Shown here: positions 1 through 6,755 of the stretch, piece by piece | Layout: the number at the start of each line of letters is the position of its first letter | Numbering within the stretch: position 1 is the first letter of the stretch | NCBI GenBank assembly: GCA_903862375.1 | Contig: CAIOXR010000075.1 | Coordinates: forward strand, 1 to 11,475 | Reading direction: 5' to 3' | DNA: 11,475 nucleotides | Source: an uncultured bacterium | Lineage (GTDB): Bacteria > Patescibacteriota > Minisyncoccia > Phycocordibacterales > UBA9973 | The notes under the pieces: generated by a model | What the model was told of the DNA's origin: nothing | What the model saw: only the letters and a program-made list of their open reading frames with translations | Database searches by the model: none | Made by a program: the position numbers and the translations under genes

Positions 1-2
1 AA

Positions 3-785
3 AAAATATTTATAATATTAACTTTTGTACTTATTACTGTAATTACTTATGCTTTTTCAATATATAAGAACAAAACAGAAATACCAAAATTACAAATTGA
101 AGAAATAAAACCAACAAGTGAAAAAATTCCTGAAGTAGAATTAAAACCAGAAATAAAAACTAAGGAATTCTATAAGATAACAGATCGAAGTACCATTATA
201 CCTGTAGATAAGACTAACAAAAAGAAAATATTACTTCTAACGATAGATGATGGACCTAGTAAAAGAACTAAAGATATGATTGAGATCCTAAATAAACACA
301 ATGCAAAAGCTATTTTCTTCATCAATGGTATGCATGATAAAGCAAATGAAGGAGTCATCAAATATATATATGATGAAGGTTATGCTCTTGGCAACCATAC
401 TTGGGATCATCCTTATCTAAAGAAATTAAAAGATGAAACAATAATTAAAAAAGATATAGATAAAAACAGTGATCTTATACTCAAACTCACAGGATCCCTC
501 CCTCACTTCTTTCGTGCTCCATACGGGGAGAGTACTATACAGATAAGAGATTATATAAAAGAAAAGAAAATGATATCTATGAATTGGTCAGGAGCAGCTA
601 AAGATTGGGAGAAGTCTACAGTAAATAAAGATATTTTCATAAGTAATGTGACTAAAGATCTTCACTCTGGATCTATCATACTTATACACGAGCACCCTTG
701 GTCGCTTGCGAACTTAGATGCACTTCTCACTACCCTAGAGTCGGATGGGTATACTTATGTCGATCCAAAAGATATAATAGAATAA
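3..785 (+). CDS. Membrane-anchored polysaccharide deacetylase (NodB/CE4 family), N-terminally cut by window edge
   Basis: The frame is open from the window edge; the true start lies upstream, and 260 residues are visible. The fragment opens with a hydrophobic stretch (about residues 1-20) followed by a Lys/Glu/Pro-rich linker (21-75), so it looks like an N-terminally anchored extracytoplasmic enzyme. The NodB motifs are all present in order: TIDDGPS (Asp82-Asp83, catalytic base and metal Asp), HTWDH (metal His132 and His136), RAPYG (from Arg171), Asp201-Trp202, and LIHEH with catalytic His229. The family removes N- or O-acetyl groups from polymers such as peptidoglycan GlcNAc or chitin-like glycans; the substrate here cannot be read from sequence. 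The next gene begins 3 nt after the TAA stop and also encodes an anchored wall enzyme, so a peptidoglycan role is the best inference. An ATG at 276 would remove motif 1 and is not the start. Confidence 0.92.
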   Translation, partial: KIFIILTFVLITVITYAFSIYKNKTEIPKLQIEEIKPTSEKIPEVELKPEIKTKEFYKITDRSTIIPVDKTNKKKILLLTIDDGPSKRTKDMIEILNKHNAKAIFFINGMHDKANEGVIKYIYDEGYALGNHTWDHPYLKKLKDETIIKKDIDKNSDLILKLTGSLPHFFRAPYGESTIQIRDYIKEKKMISMNWSGAAKDWEKSTVNKDIFISNVTKDLHSGSIILIHEHPWSLANLDALLTTLESDGYTYVDPKDIIE

Positions 786-788
786 TAT

Positions 789-2444
789 ATGAAGAATACA
801 ATACTTTACACACTAGGTGCCATTATAATTGTCGTAGTAGGATTTTATGGTGGTATATTCATAGGTGAAAAAGCTTCAAATATAACTTCTAAAGATCAGA
901 AAGCAGAAGTAGTAGACACAACAATAAAAGAGGATAAAGCAGTGGAAGTAGAAAGACCAAAAACAACCACTTTAATGTTCGTTGGCGATATGATGCTTGC
1001 TCGTAGTGTAGAAACTTCAGTAAAGAAAAATTTTAATGGAGACTATAGTAAACTATTTGAAAATATTCCTGAAATAAAAAACGCAGATATACTATTTGCA
1101 AACCTTGAAGGGCCAGTATCTGATGTCGGAAATAATGTCGGGAGTAAATATTCTTTCCGTATGGATCCTAGTGTACTTCCTGTTATTAAAAATGCAGGTT
1201 TTGACATTGTGTCATTTGCAAATAATCATATCGGGGACTGGAATACAACTGCTTTCGCTGATACACTCAAAAGACTTACTGATAATGGTATTTTAAAAAC
1301 TGGAGCAGGGATGAATAAAAAAGAAGTAGAGACTCCAACTATCATAGAGAAGAATGGCATTAAATTCGGATATATAGGAGTATCCGATGTAGGCCCAGAA
1401 TGGATGGAAGCGACAGATACTAAAGGTGGGATACTTCTAGCGAGTGATCCACTTATCAGAGAAATAATTAAAAATGCAAAAACACAATCTGATGTATTAA
1501 TAGTATCTATACACTGGGGAGAAGAATATAAAACTATTCACAACTCTCACCAAGAAGAACTTGCGAAAATGCTGATAGATTCAGGTGCAGATATGATCAT
1601 CGGCCACCACCCTCACGTCATAGAAGATATAGGTAAATATAAAGACAAGCCTATAGTCTACTCTCTTGGTAACTTTATTTTTGATCAATATTTTTCTAAA
1701 AACACAATGCGGGGTATGGTCTACCAGGCGACTTTCGAAAGTAATACTTTGAAAAGTACCGATAGTAAAATCATAACTTTGAATAAATATTACCAACCAA
1801 ATGGAATCTTCACGAAAGATGAAGTAAGAGAAGCAGATACCCTCACCTCAGGCATCTGTGAAAAACCAACTAAAGAATATGAAGATATGAGCCTTCTACC
1901 TATCGGGCAAGATACAGTACTTCCAGATACGACTTATATACCTAAAGATTTAAGAGATCTGAGTGACACTTCAAGTATCAGGACTGGTATCTGTCTTACT
2001 AAAGAAGCAAGGGATAGTTTCGAGTCTATGGCCACAAAAGCAAAAGAGGATGGAATAAATATAAAAGCAAGTTCAGGATTTAGAAGCTTTGAGACACAAA
2101 AAAAGCTACTTCAAGGTAGCATAAAAAGTGGGAATAAGAATGCAAGTATCGCTATCGCTAAAGCTGGCTACTCAGAGCATCAGCTAGGTACAGCAGTAGA
2201 TATCACAGGTGGATCGATAAACTACTCGACGACTTCAGGTAAATTCTATACAAGTAGTGAGTATGATTGGATGACTAAAAACGCAAGTGATTTTGGTTTT
2301 GTAGAAAGCTATCCGAAAGATAAAGAGAGTATTACAGGCTATATGTACGAACCTTGGCACTACCGATACGTAGGTATAGATAATGCAAAAGAAATAATAA
2401 AAAATGGCGAAACTATTATAGAATTTCTGAAGAAACAAATTTAG
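789..2444 (+). CDS. Two-domain envelope enzyme: CapA/PgsA-type metallophosphatase fused to VanY D,D-carboxypeptidase
   Basis: This 551-aa protein has an N-terminal membrane anchor (about residues 4-25, uncleaved or lipid-free as far as visible), then a charged linker. Residues 60-300 are a CapA-type (PGA_cap) metallophosphoesterase-like domain with GDMML (66-70), NLEGP (105-109), ANNH (144-147), IHWGEE (241-246), GHHPHV (272-277) and YSLGNFIFD (291-299). Residues 395-551 are a VanY/M15 zinc D,D-carboxypeptidase: SSGFRS (428-433), the zinc motif SEHQLGTAVD (462-471) with His464 and Asp471, and EPWHYR (521-526) with catalytic Glu521 and zinc His524. VanY enzymes remove the terminal D-Ala from peptidoglycan stems. 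CapA relatives act in capsule or poly-gamma-glutamate export, although their activity is poorly defined in general. With the deacetylase 3 nt upstream this looks like a wall-remodelling operon. The only credible start is ATG 789; no Shine-Dalgarno is visible. Confidence 0.9.
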   Translation: MKNTILYTLGAIIIVVVGFYGGIFIGEKASNITSKDQKAEVVDTTIKEDKAVEVERPKTTTLMFVGDMMLARSVETSVKKNFNGDYSKLFENIPEIKNADILFANLEGPVSDVGNNVGSKYSFRMDPSVLPVIKNAGFDIVSFANNHIGDWNTTAFADTLKRLTDNGILKTGAGMNKKEVETPTIIEKNGIKFGYIGVSDVGPEWMEATDTKGGILLASDPLIREIIKNAKTQSDVLIVSIHWGEEYKTIHNSHQEELAKMLIDSGADMIIGHHPHVIEDIGKYKDKPIVYSLGNFIFDQYFSKNTMRGMVYQATFESNTLKSTDSKIITLNKYYQPNGIFTKDEVREADTLTSGICEKPTKEYEDMSLLPIGQDTVLPDTTYIPKDLRDLSDTSSIRTGICLTKEARDSFESMATKAKEDGINIKASSGFRSFETQKKLLQGSIKSGNKNASIAIAKAGYSEHQLGTAVDITGGSINYSTTSGKFYTSSEYDWMTKNASDFGFVESYPKDKESITGYMYEPWHYRYVGIDNAKEIIKNGETIIEFLKKQI

Positions 2445-2446
2445 TA

Positions 2447-4723
2447 CTATTTCGCGTAGATATTTGCATCTTCGAGGCGGATTGAGAGGAGCTTGGAAGC
2501 CCCTTCGGAAGACATCGTGACACCATAAAGCACTTGGGCACGAGACATAGTCTCACGATTATGAGTCACAACTATAAGCTGAGAATACTTCGATAAATTA
2601 TCAAGCATATTCCCATACTTTCGAGAGTTCGCTTCATCTAGGGCGGCATCAGTCTCATCTAAGACTAAGAATGGTGGTGGGTTTACTTGCGATACTGCAA
2701 ATAGGAGTGCGATAGAAGTCAGAGACCTTTCTCCACCTGAGAGCATATGCAAATCTTTCACTTTCTTTTGAGGTAAAGTTACGTTTATCTCTATACCTCT
2801 TTCAAAACCAAGATCATTCCCCTCTTCTTCTTCACTTTCCTCATCATCATCTATTGAGGAAGCTTCATCTCCTTTCCTAACTTTCTTATGCTCCATAGTT
2901 ATAGACAGGAAAGCAGATCCACCTCCAAACATAAGTGCGAAGAATTCTTGGAATTGCTTATTTATCTTTTCTACTCCAGTTTTAAATTCTTTGTCTAGTG
3001 TCTCTTTTAATTCTTGTATAAGCACACGAAGTGAATCAATACTTTTATTCAAATCTTCAAGCTCGCGTGCGAGGAATACATCTCTCTCTACTGTATCATC
3101 ATACTCTTTCATTATCTCACCTGCATTACCACTACCAGAGTCTTCAAGCTTTATCTTGATACGTTCTATCTTTCGGCGAAGATCATCTTGAGAGCTTCTA
3201 CTTACTTCTCCTTCTATCTTAGTCTGGGCATAAGCTATGACTTCTCTACCGATAAGGACTCCACCTTCAGCTACTTCCATTTCAAAAGCTGACTTTATAG
3301 AAGCAAGCTTCTCCTCCCCAAAAGTTAAAGAATGCATTGATGAAGTGATCTGATTCCTATCTGACAATAGCTGGTATAAGTTACGCTCATTATCTCGAAG
3401 TTGAGATTGAGATTCTCTTTCTTTATCTTTAAGATCATTTATATTATTTATTATTGATCTTTCTTCTTCTTTAATCTGATTTACAGCTTGAATAATATTC
3501 TCTTTTTCTTTCGTCATTTCTAGATACTCAGCATTTTCAGTAATAACTGGCATTTCGACTTCCTCTATATTATCTGTATGTAAGAATTCTCCTAATTTTC
3601 TTTTTATATTTATAAGTACTTCTTTGACACTTGTGATATCTTCGAAGTTGATAGCCTCATCTACTTTATGCTCTAAATCTTCCACTAGTGACTTCCACTC
3701 AGACTCTTTTATAATTCGTCCTTTCACTTCGGGGATACGTTTGAATTGCTTTTCTATACCTTCTATAATACCCTCTATACGACCCAAAGAACGAGCAAGA
3801 TCATCCCTCTTTGTGCGGACTTGGTAAAGTTCACTTTCTTTCTCTCTTATTATTTTAGAATTCTCACTCTCTATAAAGTCAGTATTCTTTATCTTCTCCA
3901 TTTGTCCGATCTTATCATCAAGTTCTAAGGCTTTTTTATTTAAATCTTGACGTAATTGCATAAGCCGATCCCCTTCAGTATTTATATATGTATACTCTCC
4001 TCCAAAATAAGTTTTATAAAGACACCTTAAGTCCTCTCTCATCTCACGAGCTTTTTCTACTTTTTCAACTTGCTTCTTTAAGAAAGACAAGTGAGGTGCT
4101 ATCTCACGGCGAAGTGCTCCGACTTCTTTCATATTTAAAATTGTTTTATCTAGTTTCCTTTCAGATTCTTTTATACGGTACTGGTATATCTTTAAGCCAA
4201 GTGCATCTTCTATCATACTTCGGCGATCCTTATTAGATGCATTTAGAACTCTATCAGCTTCACCTTGAGAAATGATATGGTGGCCAGAGCTACCAATATT
4301 TACAGATGAAAGCAAGTCAATAATATCTTTCAGACGAACTTCTGTACCATTGATACTATACTTATTTGCACCATCAGAAAAAACTTCACGAGAAATCGTG
4401 ACTTCATCGAAATCAAGAGATACACCGATACCACTATTCGTAAAAGAAAAAATCTTTTTACTATTATCAAAAGTTATATTCACACTTGCCCTATTAGATG
4501 ATGGCATCATTTTAGAGCCTTTATATATAAGGTCTATACCTCCCTTTCCACGAAGAGACTTCATAGACTGCTCTCCTAATACAAAACGTATAGATTCTAC
4601 GATATTTGACTTACCTGAGCCATTGGGACCCACTACACAAGTGATAGGAGTAGAAAAAGATAAAGAACTCTTTTTACCAAATGATTTAAAACCAATTAGT
4701 TCTATAGACTTTAGAGTCATCAT
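2447..4723 (-). CDS. smc: Short SMC-family chromosome condensation/segregation ATPase lacking a recognisable hinge
   Basis: The protein is 758 aa, against roughly 1,150-1,200 for typical bacterial SMC. The head is complete: Walker A GPNGSGKS (32-39), the SMC block around GHHIISQGEADRVL (147-160) and DRRSMIEDALG (166-176), signature LSGGE (661-665), Walker B FLVLDET (685-691, Glu690) and H-loop His721. Residues about 180-395 and 400-590 are charged heptad-like coiled coil, and 515-610 matches the usual end of the C-terminal SMC coil, including the FGGG turn (599-602). No ~150-residue glycine-containing hinge domain and no Rad50-type CxxC hook is visible. An acidic insert (624-636) lies in the C-terminal head. 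The gene starts 1 nt after the rnc stop (TAA-G-ATG), so translational coupling is likely; ATG 4720 is an equally possible start. The rnc-smc order is common in bacteria. A RecF/SbcC-like ATPase is the alternative, but the coil ends and signature favour SMC. Confidence 0.88.
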   Translation of the reverse strand: MMTLKSIELIGFKSFGKKSSLSFSTPITCVVGPNGSGKSNIVESIRFVLGEQSMKSLRGKGGIDLIYKGSKMMPSSNRASVNITFDNSKKIFSFTNSGIGVSLDFDEVTISREVFSDGANKYSINGTEVRLKDIIDLLSSVNIGSSGHHIISQGEADRVLNASNKDRRSMIEDALGLKIYQYRIKESERKLDKTILNMKEVGALRREIAPHLSFLKKQVEKVEKAREMREDLRCLYKTYFGGEYTYINTEGDRLMQLRQDLNKKALELDDKIGQMEKIKNTDFIESENSKIIREKESELYQVRTKRDDLARSLGRIEGIIEGIEKQFKRIPEVKGRIIKESEWKSLVEDLEHKVDEAINFEDITSVKEVLINIKRKLGEFLHTDNIEEVEMPVITENAEYLEMTKEKENIIQAVNQIKEEERSIINNINDLKDKERESQSQLRDNERNLYQLLSDRNQITSSMHSLTFGEEKLASIKSAFEMEVAEGGVLIGREVIAYAQTKIEGEVSRSSQDDLRRKIERIKIKLEDSGSGNAGEIMKEYDDTVERDVFLARELEDLNKSIDSLRVLIQELKETLDKEFKTGVEKINKQFQEFFALMFGGGSAFLSITMEHKKVRKGDEASSIDDDEESEEEEGNDLGFERGIEINVTLPQKKVKDLHMLSGGERSLTSIALLFAVSQVNPPPFLVLDETDAALDEANSRKYGNMLDNLSKYSQLIVVTHNRETMSRAQVLYGVTMSSEGASKLLSIRLEDANIYAK

Positions 4724-4724
4724 C

Positions 4725-5420
4725 TTAGTCGAGCCATTCTTTAACTTCTAATGCTTTTCTTGCAGCAGATTGTTCAGCTTCTTGCTTTGAGTGTCCTTTG
4801 CCTTCTGCTATCTTTTCAAATCCAAAGAAGATACCAACAGTAAAATTCTTATCATGATCAGGACCGACTTCGTTTATCACCTTGTAAGATGGAGTCACGT
4901 TCAGATACTCTTGAGACTTTTCTTGGACTAAACTTTTCGCATCACGCCATAGTTTCTCTTTAACAATCGCGTCAATTTTCCCAAATAAAGAACTAGCTAT
5001 AAACTCTAAAGCAGTATCATAACCCTGATCAAGGTAAACTGCCCCCACGTATGCTTCATAAGTATTTGCTAAGATATAACTACGTGCCTTACCTATATCT
5101 TTAGCTTCACCTTTTGACAAAAGTAAGTAATCGTTCATACCCAAAGATAAAGCAACTTCTCCGATAATTACAGCATTCACAAGAGCTGATCTATATGCAG
5201 TAAGCTCACCTTCATCACAATCAGGATATTTATTATAAAGATAGTCGGTAACGATAAGCTCTAAAACTGCATCACCTAAAAACTCAAGTCTCTCATTGTG
5301 TGAAAGTCTACCACCACTATTCTCATTGATATAAGAACGGTGAATAAAAGCTTGCTCAAGAAGCTTTTTATTTTTGAAAACTATATTCGTTTTTTTCTCA
5401 AATTCACTAAAATCAATCAT
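4725..5420 (-). CDS. rnc: Ribonuclease III
   Basis: The 231-aa length is normal for the family. Residues 1-150 form the endonuclease domain with signature HNERLEFLGDA (41-51); Glu43, Glu46 and Asp50 correspond to E. coli Glu38, Glu41 and Asp45. Glu70 or Glu72 in CDEGELT is the likely equivalent of Glu65. The second metal motif reads ANTYEA (118-123): catalytic Glu122 is present, but the position of E. coli Asp114 is Asn119. Residues 159-228 form a double-stranded RNA binding domain ending SKQEAEQSAARKALE. The enzyme cleaves dsRNA in rRNA precursors and structured mRNAs as a homodimer. It follows nusB-nudix by 51 nt and abuts smc (1 nt), so rnc and smc are probably co-transcribed. ATG 5420 is the only start that keeps the full domain; no Shine-Dalgarno is evident. 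Confidence 0.95.
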   Translation of the reverse strand: MIDFSEFEKKTNIVFKNKKLLEQAFIHRSYINENSGGRLSHNERLEFLGDAVLELIVTDYLYNKYPDCDEGELTAYRSALVNAVIIGEVALSLGMNDYLLLSKGEAKDIGKARSYILANTYEAYVGAVYLDQGYDTALEFIASSLFGKIDAIVKEKLWRDAKSLVQEKSQEYLNVTPSYKVINEVGPDHDKNFTVGIFFGFEKIAEGKGHSKQEAEQSAARKALEVKEWLD

Positions 5421-5471
5421 AAATTATTATTTAGGAATAACTGTAATAACAAATAATTATATACAGAAAAC

Positions 5472-6377
5472 CTAATTCTTGGTTAATATCTCAACTGCTT
5501 TTGTAAGAAGTGGAACCATATTATCATATATTTTAAGGTTTGCAACTTCTTCGATTGGAAACCACCTTACATCATCTAGGCCACCTGATCCTTGTTTTAA
5601 AACCAGATCAGTATAATCAGTCTCTCCTAAGAAAAATACTACCTGTTTGCGAATTTTACCATTTTCTGGATGTGTAGCTATATACTCACTGCGTCCTAAG
5701 AGTTCTTTTATTTTAATATCTACCCCCATTTCTTCTTTTATCTCTCTTACTGCACCTTCTTCTTCATTCTCGCCATCTTCAATTCCACCTTTTGAAAAAG
5801 TCCAATATCCAAAAACGTCATGCACAAAAGCAAAATAAATATGTCCATCTTTAATAGAGTAAACAACTGCTCCTGCTTTCTTCTCTATCGGGAACTTATC
5901 TGGATCTGTTTCAAACTGTTTGTGCTTTTTCTTTGTATTTATATCATCCTTTCCTGGCTCACCTAGCTCTTTATATACACCACCCAAAACTCCGTTTACA
6001 AAACGACTTGAATTCTCTCCACCAAAACTTTTTGCAAGTTCTATCGCTTCATTGATAGCAACTTTTGGAGGGACTTGTTCCCTATCTCCGAAAATTAATT
6101 CATATAACCCCAGACGAAGAATATTCCTATCTATAATAGAAATCTTATCTATAGGCCAATCTGGAGCAGCTTTCTCTATAATCTCATCTATAATTACTTT
6201 TTTCTTTATTATATTCAAAAATAACTCACTCATAAAATGCGAGTCATCAAGACCTGGACCGAACTCCTCTATATTCCTTTCAAGCATCTCTTCTGGGGCA
6301 GTATCTTTCTCGACACCAAAATCCCACTCAAAGAGTGTCTGAAGAACTATTGAACGTGAAAGGTGCCTATTTGCCAT
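5472..6377 (-). CDS. nusB: NusB transcription antitermination factor fused to a C-terminal Nudix hydrolase domain
   Basis: The protein is 301 aa, about twice the usual NusB length. Residues 1-140 are an all-helical NusB domain with the characteristic SRSIVLQTLFEWDFG start, DWPIDKISIIDRNILRLGLYEL (73-94) and PPKVAINEAIELAKSFGGENSSRFVNGVLGGV (103-134). A polar linker (140-165) leads to a Nudix domain (166-299). Its Nudix box is an exact GX5EX7REUXEEXGU match at 197-219: Gly197, Glu203, Arg211-Glu212, Glu215-Glu216, Gly218-Val219. NusB binds boxA RNA with S10 in rRNA transcription complexes. Nudix enzymes hydrolyse nucleoside diphosphate-linked compounds; the upstream KKAGAVVYSIKDG and FGYWTFSKGG segments resemble Ap4A/NTP pyrophosphatases, but the substrate cannot be assigned. 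There is one uninterrupted frame with no internal start needed, so this is a true fusion in the sequence. It lies between rpmF and rnc on the same strand. Confidence 0.92.
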   Translation of the reverse strand: MANRHLSRSIVLQTLFEWDFGVEKDTAPEEMLERNIEEFGPGLDDSHFMSELFLNIIKKKVIIDEIIEKAAPDWPIDKISIIDRNILRLGLYELIFGDREQVPPKVAINEAIELAKSFGGENSSRFVNGVLGGVYKELGEPGKDDINTKKKHKQFETDPDKFPIEKKAGAVVYSIKDGHIYFAFVHDVFGYWTFSKGGIEDGENEEEGAVREIKEEMGVDIKIKELLGRSEYIATHPENGKIRKQVVFFLGETDYTDLVLKQGSGGLDDVRWFPIEEVANLKIYDNMVPLLTKAVEILTKN

Positions 6378-6396
6378 AATAAATTAGAAAATGGAA

Positions 6397-6464
6397 TCTT
6401 GAAATTTTTCGAGAAAGTTTTACTTTATAATTCAAAGTAAAAATTTAAGAAAAAAATTTCAAGA
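6397..6464 (-). repeat. Nested inverted repeat in the rpmF-nusB intergenic spacer
   Basis: An outer 13-bp perfect inverted repeat (6397-6409 with 6452-6464, arms TCTTGAAATTTTT and its complement) encloses a separate 9-bp perfect hairpin (TTTTACTTT at 6418-6426 with AAAGTAAAA at 6434-6442, 7-nt loop). It occupies most of the 89-nt spacer and would be transcribed between rpmF and nusB. The stems are almost all A/T and no clean U-run follows, so it is a weak candidate for an attenuating terminator. An RNA-processing site, possibly for the RNase III encoded two genes downstream, is an alternative. Confidence 0.6.
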
Positions 6465-6466
6465 GC

Positions 6467-6679
6467 CTATTTTGACTTCTTCTTAGCTTGTTTCTTTTCA
6501 ACTTTTTTAACCACATCTACTACCTTACGGCCACGATAAAAACCACAGTTCTTGCAAACTATGTGTGTTTCCTTTGGCTGTTCACAATTTGTACAAACAG
6601 CAAAAGTCTTGGCTTTTAAAGCATGATGTGATCGACGATTCCCTGTATGGGCTCGTGTATGTCTCATTCGTATTACCAT
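6467..6679 (-). CDS. rpmF: 50S ribosomal protein L32
   Basis: This 70-aa basic protein has a Cys4 zinc ribbon: Cys29 and Cys32 (CTNC) and Cys42 and Cys45 (CKNC), followed by GFYRGRKVVDV, as in L32. The N-terminal part RMRHTRAHTGNRRSHHALK is the L32 family RNA-binding segment, in a form I associate with CPR bacteria rather than the PKRKxSxxRR form of E. coli. The C-terminus is a lysine-rich tail (58-70). It binds 23S rRNA near the peptidyl transferase region of the large subunit. It is the first gene of the leftward rpmF/nusB-nudix/rnc/smc cluster, with a promoter directly against its start codon. ATG 6679 is chosen because residues 1-4 (MVIR) fit the family pattern; Met5 is the alternative. 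Confidence 0.94.
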   Translation of the reverse strand: MVIRMRHTRAHTGNRRSHHALKAKTFAVCTNCEQPKETHIVCKNCGFYRGRKVVDVVKKVEKKQAKKKSK

Positions 6680-6685
6680 ATAAAT

Positions 6686-6713
6686 AGTATACCGATTTTT
6701 ATCTAAAATGCAA
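6686..6713 (-). promoter_or_regulatory. Probable sigma70-type promoter of rpmF, possibly producing a leaderless mRNA
   Basis: Read on the minus strand, TTGCAT (6708-6713) and TATACT (6686-6691) are separated by 16 nt. The -10 matches 5 of 6 consensus bases; the -35 is weak (3 of 6). Only 6 nt separate the -10 from the rpmF ATG at 6679, so the expected transcription start falls at or next to the start codon. Confidence 0.55.
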
Positions 6714-6717
6714 ATGC

Positions 6718-6743
6718 TTGTATTTTTAATACAATAATTGTAT
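6718..6743. repeat. Overlapping TTGTAT/ATACAA palindromes between the divergent promoters
   Basis: Three half-sites alternate: TTGTAT (6718-6723), ATACAA (6729-6734), TTGTAT (6738-6743). They form TTGTATT-3 nt-AATACAA (6718-6734) and a 15-bp perfect palindrome with one central base (6729-6743). The array covers the thrS -35, spacer and part of the -10, so it could be an operator. In DNA this AT-rich chance palindromes are common, and no regulator gene is nearby. Confidence 0.4.
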
Positions 6744-6746
6744 GAT
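6718..6746 (+). promoter_or_regulatory. Probable sigma70-type promoter of the thrS T-box leader
   Basis: TTGTAT (6718-6723) and TATGAT (6741-6746) are separated by exactly 17 nt. The -10 matches 5 of 6 consensus bases and the -35 matches 3 of 6. Predicted initiation is near 6753, 3 nt before the first T-box hairpin. The promoter lies back-to-back with the rpmF promoter; the two -35 boxes are 4 nt apart. Confidence 0.55.
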
Positions 6747-6755
6747 TATATTATA

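Noticed and set aside
2447..4723. SMC gene regarded as a truncated pseudogene
   Set aside because: Both the N- and C-terminal head halves are intact in a single frame with all ATPase motifs, so the shortness lies in the arms and hinge, not in a broken end.
4272..4751. Plus-strand 159-codon open frame opposite the SMC N-terminus
   Set aside because: It lies fully antisense to conserved SMC and rnc sequence and shows no family features.
5456..5461. TATAAT on the minus strand between nusB-nudix and rnc as an rnc promoter
   Set aside because: There is no acceptable -35 at 16-18 nt, and TATAAT-like hexamers are expected by chance in this AT-rich spacer. A weak internal promoter cannot be excluded.
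5920..6342. Plus-strand 140-codon open frame opposite nusB
   Set aside because: It is antisense to the conserved NusB domain, with composition as expected for a reverse-complement frame.
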